Below, in pieces: positions 1-13,953 of a DNA stretch of 64,000 nt (its first letter is position 1; each line of letters opens with the position of its first letter). A model generated the notes under the pieces. That model was given only the letters and a program-made list of their open reading frames with translations. It was not told the DNA's origin and ran no database searches. The position numbers and the translations under genes are program-made. The DNA comes from Saccharopolyspora gloriosae (GTDB lineage: Bacteria > Actinomycetota > Actinomycetes > Mycobacteriales > Pseudonocardiaceae), in the NCBI RefSeq assembly GCF_022828475.1, contig NZ_CP059557.1:1-64000 (forward strand), written 5' to 3'.

Positions 1-1920
1 GTGTCCGACCACCAAACCGAGCTTGGTCGGGTGTGGGACGAGGTCGTGCTGGAGTTGTCCTCCGGCACGCTGTCACCGCAACAACGCGCTTGGATGCGGG
101 TGACCCGGCCGATCGGCCTACTGGATGGTACGGCATTGCTGGCCGCTCCCAGTGATTTCGCGAAGGAAGCGATCGAACGGGCGCTGCGCGACCCGATCAC
201 CGATGCGCTGTCCCGCAGGCTGGGCCGGGAGGTCTCGCTCGCGGTCAAGGTCGACACCGCGGTGCCCGCACCGACCCGGCCGCTGGCCGCGCCGGAGGCC
301 CGCCCCGAAACCCCGGCTCGCACCGGTTCGGAATCCGCGGCCGAGCGGCCCGCCGGATTCGGCATCGCTTACGACTCGTCGCCGTACATCGCGTCCGGTC
401 CCGCCTCCTCTTACTCCGCGCAGTCGCGGCGCCCGGAGGCGTTCGGCTCCGCGCAGAGCGGTTCGATCAGCGGTTCGCTGCCCGCGAAGCAGGTCGGCAC
501 GCACTACGCGTCCGAGCCGCAGTACACCCCCGAAACGACGTACTCGTCCGAGACCAAGTACGCGCAGGAAGCCGGGTACGGCTCCGAGGCCCAGTACGCC
601 CCCAAGGCGCAGTACTCCTCCCCTGAGACGCAGTACTCCTCGGAGCCCAAGTACTCGGCAGAAGGACGGTCCGAGCCGGAGCGGTACACCGAACAGTGGC
701 CGACGGCGCACGAGCCCGTCGCCGAGCAGGACGCCGAGGACGAGGTGGAGGAGGAGTCCGCCGAGCAGGAGGACGCCACGTCGACCGAGGCGAACGTGTG
801 GCCGACCTTCGGCCGCGGCCAGCACGCCGAGCAGCACCAGCAGGGCCAGCCGTTCACCGCGCCGAAGCACGCCCCGCCGACCTCGCAGACCCGGTTGAAC
901 GCGAAGTACACCTTCGACACGTTCGTCATCGGCGCCTCGAACCGGTTCGCGCACGCGGCCGCGGTGGCCGCTGCGGAAGCGCCGGCCCGTGCCTACAACC
1001 CGCTGTTCATCTGGGGCGAGTCCGGGCTGGGCAAGACGCACCTGCTGCACGCGGTGGGGCATTACACGCAGCGGTTGTTCCCCGGGATGCGCGTGCGGTA
1101 CGTGTCCACGGAGGAGTTCACCAACGACTTCATCAACTCGCTGCGCGACGACCGGCAGGTGGCGTTCCAGCGCCGCTACCGCGATGTGGACGTGCTGCTG
1201 GTCGACGACATCCAGTTCTTGGAAGGCAAGGAAGGTACTCAGGAGGAGTTCTTCCACACCTTCAACACGCTGCACAACTCGAACAAGCAGATCGTGGTGT
1301 CCTCCGACCGGCCGCCGAAGGGGCTGCGCACGCTGGAGGACCGGCTGCGGACGCGCTTCGAGTGGGGCTTGATCACCGACATCCAGCCGCCTGAGCTGGA
1401 GACGCGCATCGCGATTCTGCGCAAGAAGGCCGCGCAGGATCGGATGGCGGCACCGGCGGAGGTGCTGGAGTTCATCGCGGCCCGGATCGAACGCAACATC
1501 CGCGAGCTGGAGGGCGCGCTGATCCGGGTGACGGCGTTCGCCTCGTTGAACCGGCAGCCCGTGGACGTGCAGCTCGCGGAGATCGTGCTGCGGGACCTGA
1601 TCCCCGACTCGCAGACTCCGGAGATCACCGCGCCGACCATCATGGCCGTGACCGCGGAGTACTTCGCGGTGACCATCGACGATCTGTGCGGGCCGGGCAA
1701 GACGAAGGCGCTGGCGCAGGCTCGGCAGATCGCGATGTACCTGTGCCGGGAGCTCACCGACTCCTCGCTGCCGAAGATCGGGCAGAGCTTCGGCGGCCGG
1801 GACCACACGACGGTGATGCACGCGGACAAGAAGATCCGCAAGGAGATGGCAGAGCGGCGCCGGGTTTACGACCAGGTGCAGGAGCTGACCTCCCGGATCA
1901 AGCAGCAGTCGCGCGGCTGA
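1..1920 (+). CDS. dnaA: Chromosomal replication initiator DnaA
   Basis: The 639-aa protein starts with GTG at the first base of the window. DnaA binds DnaA boxes at oriC as an ATP-bound filament and opens the duplex. Domain I is about residues 1-85. A long acidic, disordered domain II spans about 90-295. The AAA+ domain has Walker A GESGLGKT at 339-346 and Walker B LLVDD at 399-403. Domain IV carries the DNA-binding signature DHTTVMHA at 601-608. The linker has nine tyrosines at almost exact six-residue spacing (Y169 to Y218), which is unusual. Upstream control elements are outside the window. The oriC region follows directly. Confidence 0.99.
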   Translation: MSDHQTELGRVWDEVVLELSSGTLSPQQRAWMRVTRPIGLLDGTALLAAPSDFAKEAIERALRDPITDALSRRLGREVSLAVKVDTAVPAPTRPLAAPEARPETPARTGSESAAERPAGFGIAYDSSPYIASGPASSYSAQSRRPEAFGSAQSGSISGSLPAKQVGTHYASEPQYTPETTYSSETKYAQEAGYGSEAQYAPKAQYSSPETQYSSEPKYSAEGRSEPERYTEQWPTAHEPVAEQDAEDEVEEESAEQEDATSTEANVWPTFGRGQHAEQHQQGQPFTAPKHAPPTSQTRLNAKYTFDTFVIGASNRFAHAAAVAAAEAPARAYNPLFIWGESGLGKTHLLHAVGHYTQRLFPGMRVRYVSTEEFTNDFINSLRDDRQVAFQRRYRDVDVLLVDDIQFLEGKEGTQEEFFHTFNTLHNSNKQIVVSSDRPPKGLRTLEDRLRTRFEWGLITDIQPPELETRIAILRKKAAQDRMAAPAEVLEFIAARIERNIRELEGALIRVTAFASLNRQPVDVQLAEIVLRDLIPDSQTPEITAPTIMAVTAEYFAVTIDDLCGPGKTKALAQARQIAMYLCRELTDSSLPKIGQSFGGRDHTTVMHADKKIRKEMAERRRVYDQVQELTSRIKQQSRG

Positions 1921-2699
1921 GCCCGGAGCCGGCGCCGCGGGCGGAGTACCGGCCGGCGGCGGCCGGCGAGTCGTTCCTGGTTGAGACCGGGCATGTCGCC
2001 GTCTTTCCTGCTCATCGGCCTGCCGCCAGCTCTCTGAGCCGCAGGCTCGAGCTCTTACCGAAGCATTGAATGAGACGTCTCAGTGATATCACTGAGACGT
2101 CTCGCCTCACTGCACCCGATCGTCGCGCGCTGGCCGTCGCTCCGATTCGGCACCTCGGGGCCGCCCACGCAGCCACTCGACGCGCTCTGGTGAAGGCGCG
2201 AGACGCCGGGGAGCGGCGCCTGCCCGGTTCGACCTGCCGGGCGGGATCCACCGGCGGGGCCGAGCGGAATCTTTCTGTCGTGGTCCTCCACCGCGACCGG
2301 GCCGCCCTCGCAGAAAGGTCGAGCGCGTTCGCCCCGGCCCACATCCCCGGGCGCCGACGGCCTCTACCGGCCGCGCCAGGCCGGGACCTCGTGTCGTGCA
2401 CGCCTCCGCCGCATCTTTCTGCTGGAGCCGTGAGGTCGCGCCAGCCGCCCCGGGCAGAAAAAGTTCGCCCGCCGACCGGGTCCGGTCGACCGTTCGGCGA
2501 TGCACGCGCGCCCCGCGCGGCCTAGGGACACCTGTGGAGAACCCCGGATCAACACGGTCTGCGCACGAGTGATCGCCCAGCGCACGCATCAAGCCGGGCG
2601 AAGCATCCGATCCGACGCGAGGACCGTTCGCGGACGCCGAGTTTTCTGCACAGGCGAAGTGGTCTTGCCCTCACCCCGCAGCAAAAAAGCCGCGTTGAA
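1921..2699. other. dnaA-oriC spacer, no convincing gene
   Basis: About 780 bases after dnaA contain open frames on both strands, but these are Arg/Pro-rich and have no recognisable protein family, ribosome site or conserved motif. Visible structure consists of the 32-bp palindrome at 2072-2103 and scattered CTTTCTG / CAGAAAG short inverted words near 2270-2320 and 2412-2460. I see no gene here. Confidence 0.6.
2072..2103. repeat. Perfect 32-bp palindrome downstream of dnaA
   Basis: The half-site GAGACGTCTCAGTGAT (2072-2087) is followed directly by its exact reverse complement (2088-2103). Each end is itself a 10-bp palindrome, GAGACGTCTC, and the centre AGTGAT/ATCACT is palindromic too. It lies 152 bp after the dnaA stop. 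It could fold into a zero-loop cruciform, act as a terminator-like stem or be a dimeric protein site. There is no T-tract after it. Confidence 0.95.
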
Positions 2700-3160
2700 G
2701 CCGACCTGTCCACAGTTCGGCCATCCCCAGCCCTGAGCTGGAGTTTTCCCCAATCCATGCACAGGCTGTGCACAACGATCCCCGGTCTACCCACAGGCCA
2801 TCCCCCGGTTAGCCACAGGAAACCCACAGATTCGCCCACAACCCGATCGGTTGAGGTGCCCAAAACACGGGTTCATCCGCAGAGGCTGGGTACAACTCGG
2901 GGTTCAGCTGTGGATGGGGGTGTGGACAACATGGGCTCAATGTGGACAACCTCGGATCGGTCAAAAGTTGTCCACGACCCGTTCAGACCATCCACCGGTT
3001 GCCCCCAGTCTCCGTCCACAGCTGACCAGGTGCTTTGAGCAGCCAAAACAAGGGTTATCCCCACAACCCACAACCCTTACTACTACTGCTCTCTTTTCTT
3101 TTCTTTTGAATGAAGAAAAAAAGAAGAGAGAGGGGCGGTGGACAAGTGGACAACTTCGCC
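2700..3160. other. oriC: oriC: chromosomal origin of replication
   Basis: DnaA-box-like 9-mers crowd this stretch: CTGTCCACA at 2706, TTGTGCACA (reverse) at 2766, TTAGCCACA at 2809, perfect TTGTCCACA in reverse orientation at 2921-2929 and 2941-2949, TTGTCCACG at 2968, CCGTCCACA at 3012 and TTATCCCCA at 3055. Next come a C-rich cluster, repeated CTA triplets (3080-3085), a pyrimidine tract then a purine tract (about 3089-3131), and two abutting reverse boxes at 3137-3153. Location between dnaA and dnaN fits the standard actinobacterial origin. The AT-rich tract is the likely unwinding element. Confidence 0.93.
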
Positions 3161-3477
3161 TCGGCGGCCCGAACCGAGCGCTTCGAGAGCCAGGACCCGG
3201 ATGCGGCGATCACGTCGAACGCTCTACGGTGGGACTCCCGCGATGGTCGTCCGAAGCGGAGCTCCGAGCTCCCGGCCATCTCGTGGGACGAGTTCCGATG
3301 CGCCCCGACCCAGGTGCCGCCCGCTGCAGGCGGCCCGCACCTCGGGCGCCGCGCCGGAGCTCCGACCTCGAAAGCCCCGTACGCAGCAACAGCACTCCCG
3401 GAGCTGGCCGCCCCCACGGCACCAGCAGCGTTCTCCCCGGCAGCCGGCCGGCCTCGGCCGAAACCGAAAGGACATCG

Positions 3478-4602
3478 ATGAAGATCCGCGTGGAACGTGA
3501 CGGTCTTGCCGACGCCGTCGCCTGGGTCGCGCGCAGCCTGCCGTCGCGGCCGCCGGTTCCGGTGCTGGGCGGGGTGCTGCTGGACGCGAGCTCCGGCGAA
3601 GCGCTGACCATCTCCGGCTTCGACTACGAGGTGTCCGCCCAGGTCACCACCGAGGCCTCCATCGACTCCACCGGCAAAACGCTGGTCTCCGGGCGGTTGC
3701 TGGCCGACATCACCAAGTCGCTGCCGAACCGGCCCGTCGAGATCACCGTCGACGGCTCCCGAGTGACGATCACCTGCGGCAGTTCCCGGTTCAGCCTGCC
3801 GACCATGCCGGTCGAGGACTACCCGGAACTGCCCGCGATGCCGGAACGGGCGGGCGCCGTCCCCGGCGACCTGTTCTCCGCAGCGGTGGCCCAGGTCGCG
3901 GTCGCCGCCGGCCGGGACGACACGCTGCCGATGCTCACCGGCGTCCGCATGGAGATCAACGCGGACCGGCTCACCATGGTCGCCACCGACCGGTTCCGGC
4001 TCGCCATGCGGGAATTCACCTGGGAACCCGACGAGTCGATCAACGACACCGCGATCCTGGTCCCCGCCAAGACGCTCGCCGAATCCGCCAAGACCCTCGG
4101 CGGCTCCGGCTCGAAGGTGGAGATCTCGCTGGCCTCCGGCGACGGCCTGCTCGGGCTGTCGGGAACGACCCGCCGCAACACGACCCGGCTGCTGGACGCG
4201 GAGTTCCCCAAGTACCGCCAGCTGCTGCCGTCCGAGACCGCCGCGACCGCGATCATCGACGTGGCCCCGCTGGCCGAGGCGATCAAGCGCGTGTCGCTGG
4301 TCGCCGAACGCGGCACCCAGGTGCGGCTGGAGTTCTCCGACTCCGGGCTGCGCCTCACCGCCGGTGGCGACGACGAAGGCAGCGCCGAGGAAGAACTCCC
4401 GGTGGAGCTCTCCGGTGAGCCGCTGACCATCGCGTTCAACCCGACGTATCTGCTCGACGGCCTGGGCGCGCTCAAGACGGACCGCGCCCAGATGCTGTTC
4501 ACCACATCCAACCGCCCCGCCTTGCTCAAGCCGGTCGGGGAGGATGGTGAGGTTGTCGAGGGCTACCTCTACCTGCTGATGCCGGTGCGCCTGCCGGGCT
4601 GA
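3478..4602 (+). CDS. dnaN: DNA polymerase III sliding clamp (beta subunit)
   Basis: The 374-aa protein is a three-domain beta clamp of normal length that tethers polymerase III to DNA as a ring-shaped dimer. The start chosen is ATG with GAAAGGA six bases upstream. The product begins [14 protein letters not shown] and ends with the canonical clamp C-terminus [10 protein letters not shown], whose hydrophobic pocket binds client peptides. The frame stays open far upstream through oriC, but that extension carries origin sequence, not protein signal. gnd follows after 109 bases. Confidence 0.98.
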   Translation: MKIRVERDGLADAVAWVARSLPSRPPVPVLGGVLLDASSGEALTISGFDYEVSAQVTTEASIDSTGKTLVSGRLLADITKSLPNRPVEITVDGSRVTITCGSSRFSLPTMPVEDYPELPAMPERAGAVPGDLFSAAVAQVAVAAGRDDTLPMLTGVRMEINADRLTMVATDRFRLAMREFTWEPDESINDTAILVPAKTLAESAKTLGGSGSKVEISLASGDGLLGLSGTTRRNTTRLLDAEFPKYRQLLPSETAATAIIDVAPLAEAIKRVSLVAERGTQVRLEFSDSGLRLTAGGDDEGSAEEELPVELSGEPLTIAFNPTYLLDGLGALKTDRAQMLFTTSNRPALLKPVGEDGEVVEGYLYLLMPVRLPG

Positions 4603-4711
4603 GGTGGTCCCGGCGTCCGCCGCGACCCGCGCGGGCGCCGCTCATGTGCGGCACCGGGCCGAGCCGGAACGGCGGACCCGGGCAACAACCAGTCTCGAAG
4701 GGGAAGATCCG

Positions 4712-5599
4712 GTGCAACTGGGACTTGTGGGTCTCGGCCGAATGGGCTTCAACATGCGTGAGCGGCTGCGCGCCGCCGGCCACGAGGTCATCGGCTACGA
4801 CCGGAACCAAGAGGTCAGTGACGTGGCCTCGATCGCCGACCTGGCGAACGGGCTCACCGGCCCGCGCATCGTGTGGGTCATGGTTCCCCACGGCGACCCC
4901 ACCAAGCAGACCATCGACGCGCTCGCCGAGGTGCTCTCCGCGGGCGACCTGGTGATCGAGGGCGGGAACTCCAAGTTCACCGAGGACCAGGCGAACGCGG
5001 CGTCGCTCGCCGAGCACGGCGTGAAGTACGTCGACGTCGGCGTGTCCGGCGGGGTGTGGGGCGCGACGAACGGCTACGGGCTGATGGCCGGCGGCGACGC
5101 CGAGGACATCGAGCGCGCGCTGCCGATCTTCGACGCGCTGCGGCCGGAGGGGCCGCGCGAGGAGGGCTTCGCGCACGCCGGTCCGGTCGGGGCAGGGCAC
5201 TACGCGAAGATGGTGCACAACGGCATCGAGTACGGCCTGATGCAGGCCTACGCCGAGGGCTTCGAACTGCTCGCCGCCTCCGATGTGGTCACCGACGTGC
5301 CCGCGACGATCAAGGCGTGGAGCCGGGGCACCGTGGTCCGCTCCTGGCTGCTGGACCTGCTGGTGCGCGCGATGGACGACGACCCGGAGCTGCAAAAACT
5401 CCGCGGGTACGTCTCGGACTCCGGCGAGGGCCGCTGGACGGTGGAGGAGTCGGTGCGCAACGCCGTGCCGACCCCGGTGATGACCGCCGCGCTCTACGCC
5501 CGGTTCGCCTCCCGGCAGGACGACTCGCCTGCGATGAAGGCCGTCGCCGCGCTGCGCAACCAGTTCGGCGGGCACGCGGTGGAGACCAACGAGGGCTGA
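4712..5599 (+). CDS. gnd: 6-phosphogluconate dehydrogenase, short form
   Basis: The 295-aa product is the roughly 300-residue form of decarboxylating 6-phosphogluconate dehydrogenase, which converts 6-phosphogluconate to ribulose 5-phosphate in the pentose phosphate pathway. The N-terminal Rossmann motif is GLVGLGRMG. The substrate and catalytic segment GAGHYAKMVHNGIEYG lies near residue 170. The GTG start has GAAGGGGAAG upstream; an earlier open extension is Arg/Pro-rich and unlikely. Its position between dnaN and recF is a known actinobacterial arrangement. The short form is often NAD-linked, but cofactor preference cannot be read here. Confidence 0.95.
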   Translation: MQLGLVGLGRMGFNMRERLRAAGHEVIGYDRNQEVSDVASIADLANGLTGPRIVWVMVPHGDPTKQTIDALAEVLSAGDLVIEGGNSKFTEDQANAASLAEHGVKYVDVGVSGGVWGATNGYGLMAGGDAEDIERALPIFDALRPEGPREEGFAHAGPVGAGHYAKMVHNGIEYGLMQAYAEGFELLAASDVVTDVPATIKAWSRGTVVRSWLLDLLVRAMDDDPELQKLRGYVSDSGEGRWTVEESVRNAVPTPVMTAALYARFASRQDDSPAMKAVAALRNQFGGHAVETNEG

Positions 5600-5635
5600 G
5601 TCGCCGCTGTCGCCATGTCGACACGGTGACATGTC

Positions 5636-5665
5636 GGTGAGGTGATCCGGGCGGGTCACCTCACC
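5636..5665 (+). terminator. Hairpin between gnd and recF
   Basis: GGTGAGGTGA (5636-5645) and TCACCTCACC (5656-5665) form a perfect 10-bp stem with a 10-base loop, 37 bases after the gnd stop. No T-run follows, so it may be an L-shaped actinobacterial terminator or an attenuating structure in front of recF. Confidence 0.5.
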
Positions 5666-5746
5666 ACCTGCCCGGCCGGGAGTCGCCCGGCTGCGGCCCG
5701 GTTCCGCGCGCGTCCCGCTCGCGCGACCCGATCCGGTGGGAGCGCT

Positions 5747-6922
5747 TTGTACGTCCGACATCTGCAAGTGACCGACTTCCGCTCGTGGCCGCAGGCCGAG
5801 CTGACTCTCGAACCGGGGCCGACCGTGCTGGTCGGTGCCAACGGTCAGGGCAAGACGAACCTGGTCGAGGCGCTGGGCTACGTCGCCACCCTCGGATCGC
5901 ATCGGGTGTCCAGCGATTCGCCGCTGGTGCGCTACGGCGCGCAGCGGGCGTTCGTGCGGGCCGCGGTGATCAACGGCGGCCGGGAACTGCTGGTGGACCT
6001 GGAGATCACGCCGGGCAAGGCGAACCGGGCTCGGATCAACCGCGGCGCTCCGGGCAAGCCGCGCGATGTGCTGGGCATCCTGCGCACGGTGCTGTTCGCT
6101 CCGGAGGATCTCGCGGTGGTGCGCGGTGACCCGGGGGAGCGGCGCCGGTTCCTGGACGAACTGCTGGTGTCGAGGTCGCCGCGGTACGCGGGCGTGCGGT
6201 CCGACTACGAGCGGGTGTTGCGGCAGCGCAGCGCGTTGCTGAAGTCGGCCGGTGGTGCGCGCCGGGGTGGCCGGTCGCCGGATCTGCGGACCCTGGAGGT
6301 CTGGGACGGGCACCTCGCGAAGCACGGCGCTGATCTGCTGGCGGCTCGGCTGGACTTGGTCGCCGACATCGCACCGCACGTGACCAGCGCTTATGCCAGC
6401 GTCGCTGAGACGGGCACGGACAGCGCGCCGGCCGGTCGGGTCGCCGACCTGCGGTATCGCAGCAGCCTCGGCGATTCGCTGCCCGATGGTTACGGCGTGC
6501 CGATGGGTCCGCGAGCCGACCGGGCGGAGCTGGAGTCCGCGCTGCTCGTCGAGCTGGAGCGGGTGCGCGGCCAGGAGTTGGAGCGGGGCGTGTCCTTGGT
6601 CGGGCCGCACCGCGACGACCTGGACCTGGTGCTCGGTGAGCTGCCCGCGAAAGGCTACGCGAGTCACGGCGAATCGTGGTCGTTCGTACTGGCGTTGCGG
6701 CTGGCTTCGTACCACCTGCTCACCGAGGATGGCGCGGAACCGGTCTTGATCCTCGACGACGTGTTCGCCGAGCTGGACCGGCGGCGCCGTTCCCGGCTGG
6801 CCGAGCTGGTCGCGGGCGCCGAGCAGGTGCTGGTGACCGCCGCGGTCGGGGAGGACGTGCCCGCCGAGCTCGCCGGTACCCGTTTCGACGTTCGAGACGG
6901 CGAGGTCAGTCGTGTCGAGTGA
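5747..6922 (+). CDS. recF: DNA replication and repair protein RecF
   Basis: RecF is an SMC-like ABC ATPase that helps load RecA at gaps. The 391-aa product begins [14 protein letters not shown] from a TTG start with GGGAG about five bases upstream. Walker A is GANGQGKT at 30-37. The signature segment is LVGPHRDDL near 284, and Walker B/D-loop [11 protein letters not shown] spans about 334-344. Length and all motifs are normal. Its TGA overlaps a possible GTG start for the next gene at 6919 (GTGA), so translational coupling is possible. Confidence 0.96.
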   Translation: MYVRHLQVTDFRSWPQAELTLEPGPTVLVGANGQGKTNLVEALGYVATLGSHRVSSDSPLVRYGAQRAFVRAAVINGGRELLVDLEITPGKANRARINRGAPGKPRDVLGILRTVLFAPEDLAVVRGDPGERRRFLDELLVSRSPRYAGVRSDYERVLRQRSALLKSAGGARRGGRSPDLRTLEVWDGHLAKHGADLLAARLDLVADIAPHVTSAYASVAETGTDSAPAGRVADLRYRSSLGDSLPDGYGVPMGPRADRAELESALLVELERVRGQELERGVSLVGPHRDDLDLVLGELPAKGYASHGESWSFVLALRLASYHLLTEDGAEPVLILDDVFAELDRRRRSRLAELVAGAEQVLVTAAVGEDVPAELAGTRFDVRDGEVSRVE

Positions 6923-6981
6923 CGAAGTCGGCAGGCCTCCTGCCTGGCAAAACACGCAGGGTGAGTGGGAGTTCCCCGAAG

Positions 6982-7022
6982 TTACCCACAACTGGGGATA
7001 AGGCTGTGGATGGTGTGGATAA
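6982..7022. promoter_or_regulatory. Cluster of four DnaA-box-like sites
   Basis: Within 41 bases lie TTACCCACA (6982-6990), reverse TTATCCCCA (6993-7001), a reverse weak box CCATCCACA (7005-7013) and reverse TTATCCACA (7014-7022), the last a perfect consensus box. The cluster sits between the recF stop and the ATG at 7027 of dciA, so it could control dciA or titrate DnaA. Confidence 0.75.
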
Positions 7023-7026
7023 CTCG

Positions 7027-7608
7027 ATGACATCGGGCGAACACGAAGGGCGATCGACCGCTTCCGAGGCCGGAACGGACCCGACGCCCGCTGGCTCCGA
7101 CGGCGCTGAGCTGCACGGATCGGACCTGGCCCGGGCCGCGCTGCAGGCCGCGAAGGAGAAGTCGAAGGCCAAGCGCCGCACCAAGCGCAGCGTCATCGGT
7201 GCCGGTGGTGGTTCCCGGCGGCGCCGTCGCTGGTCGGGGCCGGGCGCCGATGACCGCGACCCGCAGCCGCTGGGCAGGCTGGCCTCGCGGATCGCCACGG
7301 ATCACGGGTGGAACGACCGGCTCTCCGGCGGACACGTCTTCGCGCGCTGGACGAGCCTGGTCGGCGGCGACATCGCCGAGCACACCAAACCCGTCGCGCT
7401 GTCCGACGGTGAGCTGACCGTGCAGGCCGAGTCGACGGCCTGGGCCACTCAGCTGCGCCTGCTGCAGCGGCAGATCCTGCAGCGCATCGCCGACGGCGTG
7501 GGCAAGGGCGTGGTCCGCAAGATCAAGGTGCAGGGTCCGGCGGCGCCGAGCTGGCGGCACGGGCCGCGGCACGTGCCGGGCCGCGGCCCGCGCGACACCT
7601 ACGGCTGA
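7027..7608 (+). CDS. dciA: DciA-type replicative helicase loader/operator (DUF721)
   Basis: DciA is the ancestral bacterial partner that helps place DnaB helicase. The 193-aa product ends GPRHVPGRGPRDTYG and has the DUF721 core with STAWATQLRLLQ near the middle, like the M. tuberculosis gene next to recF. The N-terminal half is basic and disordered (KEKSKAKRRTKR). I chose ATG 7027, which matches the family length. An in-frame GTG at 6919 overlapping the recF stop would add 36 residues encoded by the DnaA-box cluster. Confidence 0.88.
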   Translation: MTSGEHEGRSTASEAGTDPTPAGSDGAELHGSDLARAALQAAKEKSKAKRRTKRSVIGAGGGSRRRRRWSGPGADDRDPQPLGRLASRIATDHGWNDRLSGGHVFARWTSLVGGDIAEHTKPVALSDGELTVQAESTAWATQLRLLQRQILQRIADGVGKGVVRKIKVQGPAAPSWRHGPRHVPGRGPRDTYG

Positions 7609-9922
<2,314 letters not shown>

Positions 9923-10110
9923 TCCGGCTGGGGGGCTGCTCGGAATGGTGATCATTCCGCGAGGCTCCTTCCGCCCGCACGCGCTCGAACGGGATCGATC
10001 GCCGTGACCAGGCCGCACTGCCTGGTACGCCGCGACACGGGGGGAGCACCGCCCTCCCGCGTCGCGCCGGCGCAGGAACCCGCCAACTCGCCTGAAAGGA
10101 ACCTCCACTC

Positions 10111-12606
<2,496 letters not shown>

Positions 12607-12638
12607 CGACCGCCGATGACGATCATGAAGGATCTCTC

Positions 12639-13466
12639 GTGACATCTTCCGAGAAGCCGGAGCGTCCGGACGGGCATTCGGGTGACCAGGATGCCGACCA
12701 GACGACCGGCCAAAACTCCCAGCACACCTCGGTGATGACCGGGCAGACGGACGCCGCCGCCACCAACGGCGACGGAGCGGTGTCGGCCGCGGACGACGGG
12801 GCCACCAACGGCGAAACGGCCTCGAAACCGAACGGGTCCGAGACCTTCGAGGGCACCGAGACGCCGCCGCCGTGGCAGCGCACCGGAGTGGGCACCGGGA
12901 CCGAAGACGGCCACACCGAGCCGTCGGCGACCCCGGGTTTCGACACCGCGCAGACCCAGGGCATCCCGAAGTCCGGCTATGACCAGGAGACCGTCCGCAC
13001 CGAGATCCCCTCGCAGGGCGCCGAAGGGCGCGGCGCCGGGGTCAACTTCGGTGCGGCGGCCCGGCCCGGCGCGCAGACGCCCAGTGCCCGCAGGCCCAGC
13101 AGGGGTCCGCGACGGGCGAGCCTCCAGGTCAAGCGGCTCGACCCGTGGTCGGTGCTGAAGCTGGCACTGGTGCTCAGCGTCGCGATGTTCTTCGTGTGGA
13201 TGATCGCGGTGGCGGTCCTCTACGGCGTGCTCGACGGCATGGGCGTCTGGGACTCGCTGAACGGCACGTTCACCGAGCTCACCTCGCCGGAGGACGCGGC
13301 CAGTGAGGAACTGATCAGCGCGGGCCGCGTGTTCGGCGTCGCCTCCATCATCGGGGCGATCAACATCGTGCTGTTCACGGCACTGGCGACGGTGAGCGCG
13401 TTCATCTACAACGTGGCCGCCGACTTCGCCGGTGGCGTCGAGGTCACGCTGTCCGAGCGGGAGTGA
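12639..13466 (+). CDS. DUF3566 membrane protein
   Basis: The 275-aa protein has a long hydrophilic, Thr/Asn/Gly-rich N-terminus (about 1-165) and a C-terminal DUF3566 domain with two membrane spans, around residues 170-200 (SVLKLALVLSVAMFFVWMIA) and 230-255, ending in NVAADFAGGVEVTL. This family sits directly after gyrA in many actinobacteria, including M. tuberculosis. Its role is not established; the synteny hints at origin or envelope functions. The start is GTG with AAGGAT upstream. Confidence 0.9.
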   Translation: MTSSEKPERPDGHSGDQDADQTTGQNSQHTSVMTGQTDAAATNGDGAVSAADDGATNGETASKPNGSETFEGTETPPPWQRTGVGTGTEDGHTEPSATPGFDTAQTQGIPKSGYDQETVRTEIPSQGAEGRGAGVNFGAAARPGAQTPSARRPSRGPRRASLQVKRLDPWSVLKLALVLSVAMFFVWMIAVAVLYGVLDGMGVWDSLNGTFTELTSPEDAASEELISAGRVFGVASIIGAINIVLFTALATVSAFIYNVAADFAGGVEVTLSERE

Positions 13467-13472
13467 TCGAAT

Positions 13473-13505
13473 CCGGGGCGGCGGTCCGCGCGATCGCCGC
13501 CCCGG
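13473..13505 (+). terminator. GC-rich hairpin after the DUF3566 gene
   Basis: CCGGGGCGGCG (13473-13483) pairs perfectly with CGCCGCCCCGG (13495-13505) across an 11-base loop, six bases after the stop codon. It is probably the end of the gyrase transcript. No T-tract follows. Confidence 0.6.
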
Positions 13506-13564
13506 AGCTCGGACCCCCCTTCGTGGAGCAGGCCGGGCGTCGTGTAATCTTCGAGTCACACCAA

Positions 13565-13638
13565 GGGCCTATAGCTCAGGCGGTTAGAGCGCTTCGCTGA
13601 TAACGAAGAGGTCGAAGGTTCAAGTCCTTCTAGGCCCA
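13565..13638 (+). tRNA. tRNA-Ile (GAT)
   Basis: The 74-base cloverleaf has acceptor GGGCCTA / TAGGCCC, discriminator A, anticodon stem CTTCG/CGAAG and loop CTGATAA with anticodon GAT at 13599-13601. The T arm reads GAAGGTTCAAGTCCTTC. The 3' CCA is not encoded. Position after gyrA and before tRNA-Ala is typical. Confidence 0.97.
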
Positions 13639-13710
13639 CCCTTCCTGTCAAGGATGTTTCCCCGATGCCCGCGGTTCTCGCGGGCGCCCCGTTTTAGGAG
13701 GCGACCGGAA

Positions 13711-13830
13711 ATGAAGAAGCTGCTCGCACTCGCCGTCGTTGCCGGTGCCGTGCTGTTCGTCGTCCGTCGCAACCGCGCCGCCAAGGCCGAGGCCGACCTC
13801 TGGCGCGAAGCCACCGCCGGCGAGGTGTGA
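13711..13830 (+). CDS. DLW-39 family microprotein
   Basis: This 39-codon gene encodes an N-terminal hydrophobic segment (KKLLALAVVAGAVLFVV) followed by a basic stretch and the ADLWREAT motif that names the DLW-39 family. A strong AGGAGG sits nine bases before the ATG. It lies between tRNA-Ile and tRNA-Ala, where this family is found in many actinobacteria. It is probably a single-span membrane peptide with a cytoplasmic C-terminus; its function is unknown. Confidence 0.88.
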   Translation: MKKLLALAVVAGAVLFVVRRNRAAKAEADLWREATAGEV

Positions 13831-13953
13831 GCCGAACTTCGGCTCGCCGTCGGCCCCAGTGGTCGCGGGGCTCTGCGCTCGACCCTGACGTGGTCGCCTG
13901 AGTACGCTCGGAGCAGACGCAGAGATCCGGCGGCCCGGTGCTCCGGCACCAAC

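Noticed and set aside
1921-2699. Coding genes between dnaA and oriC
   Set aside because: Frames are open on several strands at once, with no start signal or family resemblance.
4526-7033. Long minus-strand open frames opposite gnd/recF, gyrB (7955-10108) and gyrA (9952-12153)
   Set aside because: They are antisense to essential, fully recognisable genes and have repeat-like, low-complexity translations.
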